Source: Streptomyces endocoffeicus
GTDB lineage: Bacteria; Actinomycetota; Actinomycetes; Streptomycetales; Streptomycetaceae
Reading direction: 5' to 3'
Assembly: GCF_016741935.1 (NCBI RefSeq)
Contig: NZ_JAERRG010000017.1
Coordinates: 1-64,000, forward strand
Length of the DNA stretch: 64,000 nucleotides
Shown: positions 31,949 to 39,700 of the stretch, in pieces
How the letters are laid out: every line of letters begins with the position of its first letter
Numbering within the stretch: position 1 is the first letter of the stretch
Position numbers and translations under genes: made by a program
Notes under the pieces: generated by a model
What the model was told of the DNA's origin: nothing
Databases searched by the model: none
Seen by the model: only the letters and a program-made list of their open reading frames with translations

Positions 31949-32901
31949 TGGTACAGCGTGCCGGTGTTCAGGACGGGCTGCGGAGAGCGGTCCCCGCAGA
32001 GCACCACCATCAGATTGCTGACCATCGCGGCCTTGCGCTCCTCGTCCAGCGCCACGATCTCCTCCTCGGCGATCCGGGCCAGCGCCGCCTCGACCATGCC
32101 GACCGCGCCGTCCACGATCTGCCGGCGCGCGGCCACCACCGCGCCCGCCTGCTGGCGCTGGAGCATCGCGGAGGCGATCTCCGGGGCGTAGGCGAGGTGG
32201 GTGAAGCGCGATTCGATGATGCGGACCCCGGCCGCCTCGACCCGGGCGTGCAGTTCGATGGCGAGCTTCTCGGTGATCTCCTCGGCGTTGCCGCGCAGCG
32301 AGAGGGCGTCCTCGTCGTGGGCGTCGTACGGGTACTCGATGGCGATGTGCCGGACGGCGGCCTCGGTCTGGGTGGCGACGAACTCCAGGAAGTCGTCCAC
32401 CTCGAACATCGCCTGGGCGGTGTCCTCGACCTTCCAGACGACGACCGCGGCGAGCTCGATCGGGTTGCCGTAGGCGTCGTTGACCTTGAGTACCGCGGTC
32501 TCGTGGTTGCGCACCCGGGTGGAGATCTTCTCCCGGCTGGTGAGCGGGTTCACCCAGCGCAGTCCGTCGGTGCGGATGGTGCCGCGGTAGCGGCCGAAGA
32601 GCTGGACCACCCGGGCCTCGCCGGGCGCGATGGTGTTGAGGCCGCACATGGTGAGGATCGCGGCGATGATCACCACGATGCCGGAGACGATCAGCAGCGT
32701 GGACAAGGTGCCCTTGTGCTCGGCGGCGACGGCGGCGCCCGCGAGGATCAGCCCGACGCCGCCCGCGAGTCCGGCCAGGCCTCCGAGCAGGGCCAGCCCG
32801 CCGCTGACGTTGTGCGCGGGCCGCTCCCGGACCCGGGGCTCCGGGAGGGACGGTATGTCGGCCCGGTCGGTGATGGGGTCGGTTGAGATGGCCTTGGACA
32901 T
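31945..32901 (-). CDS. SPFH/band 7 domain membrane protein
   Basis: 318 aa from ATG 32901, with GGGGAG 7 nt upstream. Two membrane segments lie at about 33-55 and 66-87 (GTLSTLLIVSGIVVIIAAIL). The SPFH domain follows (about 95-265: IAPGEARVVQLFGRYRGTIR, then LRWVNPLTSREKISTRV, VVWKVEDTAQA). A helical C-terminus is rich in Ala/Glu. It resembles flotillin-like membrane-microdomain scaffolds. A promoter-like TTGCCA-N16-TATCAC lies upstream near 32945-32972. Confidence 0.88.
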   Translation of the reverse strand: MSKAISTDPITDRADIPSLPEPRVRERPAHNVSGGLALLGGLAGLAGGVGLILAGAAVAAEHKGTLSTLLIVSGIVVIIAAILTMCGLNTIAPGEARVVQLFGRYRGTIRTDGLRWVNPLTSREKISTRVRNHETAVLKVNDAYGNPIELAAVVVWKVEDTAQAMFEVDDFLEFVATQTEAAVRHIAIEYPYDAHDEDALSLRGNAEEITEKLAIELHARVEAAGVRIIESRFTHLAYAPEIASAMLQRQQAGAVVAARRQIVDGAVGMVEAALARIAEEEIVALDEERKAAMVSNLMVVLCGDRSPQPVLNTGTLYQ

Positions 32902-33117
32902 GGAGGGCTCCCCGCTTCGTTCGGTGGTGCGTCTAGCAAAGTGATAGCACATTACAGACCGGTGGCAACCCTTGGTGCCCGTAAGCCGTCAGTTCCCTTG
33001 GAGCGGGTGCTTTTTGTCACCTTCGGAAAAAGCTTGATCGATGGGCATTTGAGGGTTGTTGCGGTGTTAGTTTCATGAGCTGGCCTGGGGGGCTTACGGA
33101 CTGGAGCGGCGGGAGCG

Positions 33118-35361
33118 ATGGGTAGAGCGGAAGAGCGACGCGCGCGGCAGCAGAGCGCTCGCAGAGCCAAGCGGGCGGCGAAGTCGGGGGGCATACGCCG
33201 CTTCTTCACCTGGAAGTGGCTGCTGGGGTATTTCCTGGGGCTCGGTGCGCTGCTCGTCGGGGCGTTCTTCGTCCTCTATCTGCTGGTGGAGGTTCCGCCG
33301 GCCAACGCCGCGGCCAAGGCCGAGGCCAACGTCTACAAGTACAGCGACGGCACGATCATGGCGAAGGAGGGCAAGGTCAACCGTGAGTCGGTGCCTCTGT
33401 CCAAGATTCCCAAGAAGGTGCAGCACACCTTTGTCGCCGCCGAGAACAAGGACTTCTACGGCGACTCCGGCGTCTCGTTCACCGGCACCGCCCGCGGTCT
33501 CATCAACACCGCGCTGGGCCGGGGCAAGCAGGGTGGTTCGACCATCACCCAGCAGTACGTCAAGAACTACTACCTGAGCCAGGAACAGACCGTCAGCCGC
33601 AAGCTGAAGGAGCTGGTGATCTCGCTCAAGGTCGACCAGCAGAAGTCCAAGGACTACATCCTCGCGGGCTACATCAACACCAGCTACTACGGCCGCGGCG
33701 CCTACGGCATCCAGGCAGCCGCCCGCGCGTACTACAACAAGGACGTCGAGGACCTCAGCGTCGCGCAGGGCGCCTATCTCGCGTCGGTGCTCCAGGCGCC
33801 CAGCCAGTACGACTGGTCGGCGGCGGGCCCCAAGGGCAAGAAGCTGGTGAAGGCCCGCTGGAACTACGTCCTCAACAACATGGTCGAGAAGGACTGGCTG
33901 TCCAAGAGCGAGCGCGAGGGCATGAAGTTCCCCGTGCCCATCGAACCCCGCCCCATCCCGGGACTCGACGGCCAGGCGGGCTATTTCATCAAGGCCGCCA
34001 AGGACGAGCTCTTCAAGGCCGGGGTGAACGAGAACGAGTTCGAGGCCGGCGGCTGGACGGTCACCCTCAACATCGACAAGAAGAAGCAGAAGGCGCTGGA
34101 GAAGGCGGTCCGCACCGAGCTGACGTCCAAGCTGGACCCGAAGAAGCGCAAGGTCGACGGTGACGCTCAGGTGGGCGCGGTCTCGGTGGACCCCAAGTCC
34201 GGCGGCATCGTGGCGATGTACGGTGGCGCGGGCTACACGGAGCACTGGACCAACAACGCCACCCGCTCGGACTACCAGCCCGCCTCCACCTTCAAGCCGC
34301 TCATCCTCGCCTCGGCTTTGGAGAACGGCTCGACCACCCAGGACAGCACGCCGATCACATCCAGCACCCTCTACGACGGCACCAGCAGACGGCCCGTCAA
34401 GGGCAGCGACACCGCCTTCGCCCCGCCGAACGAGGACAACAAGTCCTACGGGCCCATCTCCGTCCAGAAGGCGATGAACAACTCCGTCAACTCCGTCTTC
34501 GCCCAGATGGCGGTGGACGTGGGGCTGAGCAAGGTCAAGAACACCGCCACGGACCTCGGCATGGACGGCCGGGTGGACAACGGCTTCGATGTGCGCCCCG
34601 CGATGTCGCTGGGCGTGATGGGCGCCAGCCCCAAGGAGATGGCCGGGGTCTACGCGACCCTCGACAACCACGGCAAGAAGGTCACTCCGGCGATCGTGAA
34701 GTCCGCCGAAAAGGGCGATGAGCGGCCCGAGTTGCCCGATCCCACCAACGGCCAGGCGATCAGCCGCGGCGCCGCCGACTCCGTCACTTCCGTCCTCACC
34801 GGGGTGGTCGACGACGGCACCGGCCAGGCCGTGCGCCAGCAGGGCCAGGCCGTCGCGGGCAAGACCGGCACCTCCGACGACAACAAGTCGGCCTGGTTCT
34901 CCGGCTACACCCCCGATCTGGTCACCTCGGTCGGTATGTTCGGCGAGCTGAAGGGCGTCGGCAAGCAGGTCTCGCTCAAGGGCACCGCGGGCGGCGGCCG
35001 CGTCAACGGCGGTGACTTCCCGGCCAGGATCTGGGCCGCGTACACCCAGTCCGCGCTGAAGGGGGATAAGGCCTCGAAGTTCGACCTGGACACCGACATG
35101 GGGGCGGCGGTCAAGCCGACCGCGCCGCCGAGTTCGAGCGCCACCTCGGAGTCGCCGTCGTCCAGCCCGTCGGCGAGCGAGTCCGCCAGCGAGTCGCCCT
35201 CGTCGTCCCCGTCGGCCAGCGAGTCCACGAGCGAGTCGCCGAGCTCCTCGTCGTCGGCGTCGCCGTCGGACGACGCAGGCTCCCCGAGCCCGCCCGACCC
35301 GTCGAATTCGGCCTCGGACGGACCCCCCGGCCACCAGGGCCGAAACAAACCACAGCCGTGA
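33118..35361 (+). CDS. Class A penicillin-binding protein (transglycosylase/transpeptidase)
   Basis: 747 aa, ATG start. Basic N-terminus, one membrane anchor (about 34-58), then the GT51 glycosyltransferase domain (about 80-260) with catalytic Glu at about 109 (FVAAENKDFYGD) and GGSTITQQYVKN. The transpeptidase domain (about 350-640) has S390-T-F-K393, an SxN motif in NNSVNSVF and K582-T-G-T. It polymerises and cross-links peptidoglycan at the outer membrane face. The C-terminal 70 residues are Ser/Glu repeats (SPSASESASE type) encoded by imperfect 36-bp units. A diverged copy of this 3' end lies at 44611-44791, beyond the accessory region. Confidence 0.95.
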   Translation: MGRAEERRARQQSARRAKRAAKSGGIRRFFTWKWLLGYFLGLGALLVGAFFVLYLLVEVPPANAAAKAEANVYKYSDGTIMAKEGKVNRESVPLSKIPKKVQHTFVAAENKDFYGDSGVSFTGTARGLINTALGRGKQGGSTITQQYVKNYYLSQEQTVSRKLKELVISLKVDQQKSKDYILAGYINTSYYGRGAYGIQAAARAYYNKDVEDLSVAQGAYLASVLQAPSQYDWSAAGPKGKKLVKARWNYVLNNMVEKDWLSKSEREGMKFPVPIEPRPIPGLDGQAGYFIKAAKDELFKAGVNENEFEAGGWTVTLNIDKKKQKALEKAVRTELTSKLDPKKRKVDGDAQVGAVSVDPKSGGIVAMYGGAGYTEHWTNNATRSDYQPASTFKPLILASALENGSTTQDSTPITSSTLYDGTSRRPVKGSDTAFAPPNEDNKSYGPISVQKAMNNSVNSVFAQMAVDVGLSKVKNTATDLGMDGRVDNGFDVRPAMSLGVMGASPKEMAGVYATLDNHGKKVTPAIVKSAEKGDERPELPDPTNGQAISRGAADSVTSVLTGVVDDGTGQAVRQQGQAVAGKTGTSDDNKSAWFSGYTPDLVTSVGMFGELKGVGKQVSLKGTAGGGRVNGGDFPARIWAAYTQSALKGDKASKFDLDTDMGAAVKPTAPPSSSATSESPSSSPSASESASESPSSSPSASESTSESPSSSSSASPSDDAGSPSPPDPSNSASDGPPGHQGRNKPQP

Positions 35362-35402
35362 CGCCTCCGGTGCGGGCGCGCTTCTCGGCACGCCCGCACC
35401 GG
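35164..35402 (+). repeat. Left copy of the duplicated PBP 3' end plus terminator
   Basis: 35164-35235 aligns with 44611-44682 at 68 of 72 bases by eye. The stem CCGGTGCGGGCG (35367-35378 with 35391-35402), the PBP terminator, reappears at 44756-44791. Between them the two copies diverge and the right copy lacks about 50 bp. This pair brackets about 9.2 kb of accessory DNA. Confidence 0.8.
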
Positions 35403-35573
35403 ACCGCAGGACGGGGAAGTGCAGGGCCCGCGCCCGGCCTGCGGACGCGGTAGGGGCGGGAGTTGGGACCTGCTGCCGGTTGACGGCGCTTGGGCGCCTT
35501 TCGGCGTGCACGAGTGAGCATCGACGGCTGCGTGACGCTCCTTGCAACTACCCGTCCCCGACGTGGGAGGCGA

Positions 35574-36914
35574 TTAGATGGCTAGTGAGCCAGGAGCGAC
35601 GAGCCGGGCACGTTCGTACAGTTCTCGCGCTGCTGGATTCTTGAGATAGGGGCGCAGCGAGTGGAACATGGTCAGCACATGTTGGTCTACCTGGCCTGAC
35701 TTTATCGTGGGGTAATCATCGAGGACCTTACTCCAATTGGCGCATGCCGTCTCGAGGTGCCCGACTTTCAATTGCCTTTCGGCTAGCATGGAAGTAAAGC
35801 GGATTCCGCTGCGCCTACTATCGTTGCTGCTACTGCGAAGGCGGAAATGCCGCTGAAGGGAATCGACACTCCCCGTGGTGTCGCCGAGCGCATTTCGAAC
35901 CTGGGCTTCGTGATAAGCTAAAGTGGCGGGCGAATATCCGCCGAAAGTGCGCGCCTGGCTTTCGGCCTTCTCTATCGCGGAATCGGTCTCTTGAAGGAAC
36001 TGGTAGGCCGTTCTTTTGTCTCCTCGCACCGCATGAGCGTGCGCCTGTTGTCCTGCGAGAAAGGCGCGCATTCGGGGCGCGGCGCTCGGCGCGGCGGCAG
36101 CGGCGGCATCTGCCAGGCGCACTGCGGGAGATCCGTTGCCCAAGTCTGCGGCCTGTACTGACATGCCGCGCAAGATATGGCAGTACGTGAAATGGTCATC
36201 GCTTGCCCCGGCCAGTTCTAGGCCCTTCACGTAGTAATTTTGAGCTAACCTGTGCAGCCCTTCGTCTACCGCCATCCACCCGATGAGATAGCAGAGGAAA
36301 GAAGCGGCACCCATCATGTTCTTCCGCACAGCCTCTGAGGCTGGGGCCCGCAAGTAGGGGGCGACGGTGTTCACCAGAAAGGCGGCAGCCATCGGCCTGG
36401 CGTGCCGGCCGCCGAATTCGTCGTCCAGCTCTGACAGTCTTTCTGTCATGGCCTTGATCATCTCGACCTCGGGAATCCCGACACGCCGAGTCTCGCCAGC
36501 CTGAACAGCTTCCATCCTGCCCACTACGTCCGGCCAGCCGGGCACCGTAAGTGCGACGGAAAAGAGGCTGGCACCTATCACGCTGCGGCGCGATGGGTCC
36601 ATATCCTGCCTGCTAAGGTCGATCAACCCCTCAACAGTACTCGGCTTCGCCGAGTCGGATATAGGTGCCGGAAATCCTGCCTCACTATGAGTGATCGGAC
36701 GACCCAGTTTCCGGGAAAGGGCCTCCAGGACAAGTGGCCGAGCTTCCGCTTTCGGGACGTGGCCCTTTAACCACTGGTGCACCGTCTGCGCACTGTACGT
36801 CTTGGGCGCGCCTCCCTCGGTACCGACCCGGTTGACCTCCCGGGCGAAGCGCCCCAAGGTCCACCCCGTTTGCCCATACAAGTGTTTCAGGTTCGGGTTG
36901 GACTCCGGCCCCAT
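35574..36914 (-). CDS. XRE-family regulator with C-terminal TPR-like helical repeats
   Basis: 446 aa from ATG 36914, with GAGGAGG 8 nt upstream. N-terminal HTH (about 8-60: LKHLYGQTGWTLGRFAREVNRVG, SAQTVHQWLKGHVPKAEARPLV). The rest (about 150-446) consists of helical repeats of the TPR kind (NYYVKGLELAGASDDH, AHAHAVRGDKRTAYQFLQETD). Large TPR-containing XRE regulators of this type are abundant in Streptomyces and often sit opposite clusters of small genes, as here. Base composition is less GC-rich than the core genes around it, in keeping with accessory origin. The ligand or partner is unknown. Confidence 0.87.
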   Translation of the reverse strand: MGPESNPNLKHLYGQTGWTLGRFAREVNRVGTEGGAPKTYSAQTVHQWLKGHVPKAEARPLVLEALSRKLGRPITHSEAGFPAPISDSAKPSTVEGLIDLSRQDMDPSRRSVIGASLFSVALTVPGWPDVVGRMEAVQAGETRRVGIPEVEMIKAMTERLSELDDEFGGRHARPMAAAFLVNTVAPYLRAPASEAVRKNMMGAASFLCYLIGWMAVDEGLHRLAQNYYVKGLELAGASDDHFTYCHILRGMSVQAADLGNGSPAVRLADAAAAAAPSAAPRMRAFLAGQQAHAHAVRGDKRTAYQFLQETDSAIEKAESQARTFGGYSPATLAYHEAQVRNALGDTTGSVDSLQRHFRLRSSSNDSRRSGIRFTSMLAERQLKVGHLETACANWSKVLDDYPTIKSGQVDQHVLTMFHSLRPYLKNPAARELYERARLVAPGSLAI

Positions 36915-37127
36915 GCCGCCACCTCCTCGTTCAAGAGCATTTGAAGCTTTTGAAAACCGCCGCTCTTGCAACGGTACCGCTCTGAGTAGTGGCGCAGTTG
37001 CCTAGAGCGAGGAACCAGCCCGATACGCGCCGTTACCGGCGTAGGCCACGTGTCACACATGAGAGACCCCCGCAGCCGCTCCGAACGGCCCGGGGGCGTG
37101 GCCATCAACCACGTGGAGGTTGACGAC
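36915..37127. promoter_or_regulatory. Divergent control region of the XRE gene and the small-gene cassette
   Basis: It contains an AT-rich block at 36930-36956 with TTCAA...TTGAA and TTTTGAAAA, which could be the regulator's own operator. On the plus strand TTGCCT (36998-37003) and GATACG (37022-37027) with an 18-bp spacer form a plausible promoter for the small genes. These are pattern calls only. Confidence 0.4.
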
Positions 37128-37481
37128 ATGCATGACCTTACGCGCCGTGCACTGATGTGGATGAGTGCACTTCTGGCCTTACGGCCGTCCGGCCGCCACC
37201 GTGCTGTCCCGGGCCTCCCCGCGTCGTATCCGGCGCCTTCCCGGCCCGTGGCGGGGGCCGTGGACTCCGCGACTGTCCGGCCCGGACAGGAGCCCCCGCG
37301 TCTTCACACCGACTCGCCGACCCTCGAACGGCGCGCCCTCCCCATGCCGCTGGATGGCGAGCTGCCCGCGCTGGTAGGCCCCTACGCGGTGGCCGATGAG
37401 CAACGGCGGCAACAGCGGTCGAGGACCGGCCCGCGCGTGGAGTTGATCTGCGCCCCGCATGGGATGGTGGTGATCCGGTGA
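37128..37481 (+). CDS. Small protein of unknown function, first of three coupled genes
   Basis: 117 aa from ATG 37128, with GGAGG 8 nt upstream. The N-terminal helix is MHDLTRRALMWMSALLALRP, followed by a Pro/Arg-rich middle and a C-terminal segment LVGPYAVADEQRRQQRSR. No family is recognised with confidence. Similar short proteins commonly stand opposite XRE regulators in Streptomyces. The stop overlaps the next start. Confidence 0.65.
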   Translation: MHDLTRRALMWMSALLALRPSGRHRAVPGLPASYPAPSRPVAGAVDSATVRPGQEPPRLHTDSPTLERRALPMPLDGELPALVGPYAVADEQRRQQRSRTGPRVELICAPHGMVVIR

Positions 37482-37795
37482 CCGCCAACGGCAATGCCGT
37501 GTCCGTTCCGGTTCCCGGCTGCACTCTGTGCGCCACTCCCGGTGATTTCGGGCCCCGCAACCTCAGTGATCCGCGTTCGGGCCTGTGTCCGGCATGTATC
37601 GCGGCTGGCAAGCCCACCCGCGACGGCCTTGAGCGGGCCGTCATGATCGTCGCCGGACAGAGCCTCGCCGCCGCTGAAGCCCTGAGCCTGGCCACCGCCG
37701 CGCCGGAAGAACTCGCCTACCACCTCGGCGCGGTCAAGCGCGGTCTGCGCGCCGTGCTTCAGCTCCTCGCGCCGGTCGAGGGGACGGGCCGATGA
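37478..37795 (+). CDS. Small Cys-pair protein, second of three coupled genes
   Basis: 105 aa, GTG start in a GTGA overlap. The N-terminal part has CTLC and, about 20 residues on, CPAC, suggesting a small zinc site. The C-terminal half is helical (SLAAAEALSLATAAPEELAYHL). The function is unknown. Coupled starts suggest joint expression with its neighbours. Confidence 0.68.
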   Translation: MTANGNAVSVPVPGCTLCATPGDFGPRNLSDPRSGLCPACIAAGKPTRDGLERAVMIVAGQSLAAAEALSLATAAPEELAYHLGAVKRGLRAVLQLLAPVEGTGR

Positions 37796-38001
37796 GGGCG
37801 GCCAACGGGGGCGAAGAGACTCGCATGACGATGCGCGTCTACACCATGGCGCGCGACGGGATCGTGACCGTACGCCACGCGATGGTGGCCGTCCTGGTCG
37901 GCGAGAAGAGCAACCCCTACGCACTGGGCCAGGCGTGGCCTCCGTGCCAGTGCCCCCGTCACCGCGAACACAACCGGCTGGACCGCTTCAGACGGACCTG
38001 A
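37792..38001 (+). CDS. Small protein of unknown function, third of three coupled genes
   Basis: 69 aa from the ATG that overlaps the previous stop (ATGA); a start at the later MTMRVYTM is possible. The centre, YTMARDGIVTVRHAMVAVLVGE, is followed by CQCPRH, again a Cys/His cluster. It is not assigned to any family. Confidence 0.6.
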   Translation: MRAANGGEETRMTMRVYTMARDGIVTVRHAMVAVLVGEKSNPYALGQAWPPCQCPRHREHNRLDRFRRT

Positions 38002-38457
38002 GACGGCCGTCCGCCCCTGCACGCCCCTTTGCCCCCGGAAGGTAGCAGGGGCGGACGGTCCCCGGCCTCGGGCGCCGTGCTCCCCGTGGCAGACGATCCG
38101 GGGGGCACCCTGAACGCCCCCGGCTATCGAACGACCGAACGGAGCCGCCTCGTGATCTCACACATCACCATCGACCGGCGCGACGCCGCCTATGATCACC
38201 ACGCCGGACAGGTCGTAATGCCCATGACGGCCCATCACTGTGACGGCCACACCGAGCCAAGGTCGTCTCGTCATGGACCCCGGGCAGGTAGAGGTCTACA
38301 GGAACCAGCTCGGGCAGCTCGTCGAAACCGCGTGAAAGCGCGGAAGCGTCGTGAAGGCTGCGATCCGCACGACCTAGCCACCGTGTTTTCGCCCGAGGAC
38401 GCCGTCACGGGCGAGATAGGCCCCTGCCGGGAGCGGCATCCTCGAGCGTCGGCCCAC
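38002..38457. other. Region without a secure gene
   Basis: 456 bp between the small-gene cassette and the convergent secreted-protein gene. A GTG at 38152 opens a plus-strand frame (VISHITIDRRDAAYDHH) that runs on antisense to the next gene, so its end is not credible as coding. Another frame gives a 20-residue peptide MDPGQVEVYRNQLGQLVETA (38273-38335) that looks like the start of a gene cut short by a stop. This could be a decayed reading frame. Confidence 0.4.
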
Positions 38458-39207
38458 TCAGCGGTAGCGGGCGGCCCGGCGGCGCCGGGAGGGCTCGGTC
38501 ACGTCGAGCACTACCCCGGCACCCGCGCCTGGAGTTTCGTCCCAAGCTCGGATCTTGGCCGCGACCCGCTTCAGACGCGCGTCGCCCGGAGGCACGGTGA
38601 GGTAGAACAAGCCCTCGTAGGGACGGCGATCCTCGCCACCCCAGCGGACGATGCCTTCGGTGTCGGCGATGATGTCGCGGATGATCAGCTGCTGTCCGGA
38701 AGTGAAGCCGCCCCGTACACCGGGCGGGTAGAAGTCCGGCCGGATCACGATGGCGGTGCCGGACGCCCGGTTCGCCTCCGGGAGCTGGCTGTCGCGGACC
38801 GCCGACGGTGCCACCCAGCCCTCGATCGGGTTTGGCTCGCCGTGCAGACCGAGGGTGGCGACCTCGTAGTGGAAGCGGCGGATCACATGAACAAGGACCG
38901 TTTCGGTGTCTCCCTTGCGCACGGGAACGTTCAGGCCGGTACCCGGCACGGGACGCGTCGCGATGTCACCGCCGTCGTCGGTGCCCTTCTCCATCTCCCA
39001 CCGGTTGGCGGACGGCCGGCCAGTGAGAAGGCGGCGGCGACGGGCTTCGACGCGGCGCAGCGCCTCCTTAAGTTCGTCGTTTCTGAGGGGCTGCGGCGCG
39101 GCGAGGGCCGGGGCGGCGAGGAGACCGGTGGAGGCGAGGGCCGCGGCGACGGTGACACCTGCCGCAGCCGTTAGAGCGTGTCTACGGGGCAAGTCGGTGG
39201 GGCTCAA
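38458..39207 (-). CDS. Secreted protein of unknown function, third gene of the DUF1906 operon
   Basis: 249 aa from TTG 39207, four bases after the upstream stop and behind AAAGG. The signal peptide LPRRHALTAAAGVTVAAALA (about 7-26, then LLAAPALA) contains a twin Arg, so Tat export is possible. A helix rich in Arg/Glu (LKEALRRVEARRRRLL) follows, then a beta-rich domain (about 75-235) with VIRPDFYPPGVRGGF and GLFYLTVPPGDARL. No family is recognised. Confidence 0.75.
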   Translation of the reverse strand: MSPTDLPRRHALTAAAGVTVAAALASTGLLAAPALAAPQPLRNDELKEALRRVEARRRRLLTGRPSANRWEMEKGTDDGGDIATRPVPGTGLNVPVRKGDTETVLVHVIRRFHYEVATLGLHGEPNPIEGWVAPSAVRDSQLPEANRASGTAIVIRPDFYPPGVRGGFTSGQQLIIRDIIADTEGIVRWGGEDRRPYEGLFYLTVPPGDARLKRVAAKIRAWDETPGAGAGVVLDVTEPSRRRRAARYR

Positions 39208-39211
39208 CAGG

Positions 39212-39694
39212 TCAGCCTTTCTTCCGTGTTGTCGGGCGCTGTTTGAGGTGGAGAAGGGCAGAGACGAGGGCGCAGGCGAGTGCGAGCAGCAGCAGGACGG
39301 CGATGGACGGGTTGATGTAGTCGGGGATGACGACGGAGTAGTCACGGCCGTCCGACGCCTCACAGACGAGCCGTAACGGGATGAAGTCGCCTCTGCGGCC
39401 CACCAGGCGCGGAATGTCTGCTGGGCGTTGCCGCTCGCACGCCTCGGCCTGTTCCTGGTCTTCGAGGAAGAGGACGTGGAGACACCCCCACAGATAGAGA
39501 GCGAGCGCTGCGGTGATCGTCGCCAGGGACACGTCCCGCCACCCCATGAACGGGACGTATCGTCGACGGACCGGTTGTGTGAACCGCGAACAGAGGTATC
39601 CGGTGAGGCCCAGCAGGGTCGCCGCACCGGCGAGCAAGATGGCGGACAACGCTGCGAAGTTGTGCCCTTGCCAAGGATTGGATGCCGTGATCAT
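39212..39694 (-). CDS. Small integral membrane protein, second gene of the DUF1906 operon
   Basis: 160 aa. Three membrane segments: about 13-35 (NFAALSAILLAGAATLLGLTG), about 52-75 (SLATITAALALYLWGC) and about 127-150 (INPSIAVLLLLALACALVSALL). A loop of about 50 residues between the second and third carries two Cys and faces the outside in the simplest topology. It starts 6 nt after the DUF1906 gene ends. Function unknown. Confidence 0.75.
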   Translation of the reverse strand: MITASNPWQGHNFAALSAILLAGAATLLGLTGYLCSRFTQPVRRRYVPFMGWRDVSLATITAALALYLWGCLHVLFLEDQEQAEACERQRPADIPRLVGRRGDFIPLRLVCEASDGRDYSVVIPDYINPSIAVLLLLALACALVSALLHLKQRPTTRKKG

Positions 39695-39700
39695 GACCTG

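Noticed and set aside
38029..39174. 381-codon plus-strand frame across the accessory region
   Set aside because: Its second half is antisense to a secreted protein with a good signal peptide, and the product has no recognisable domain.
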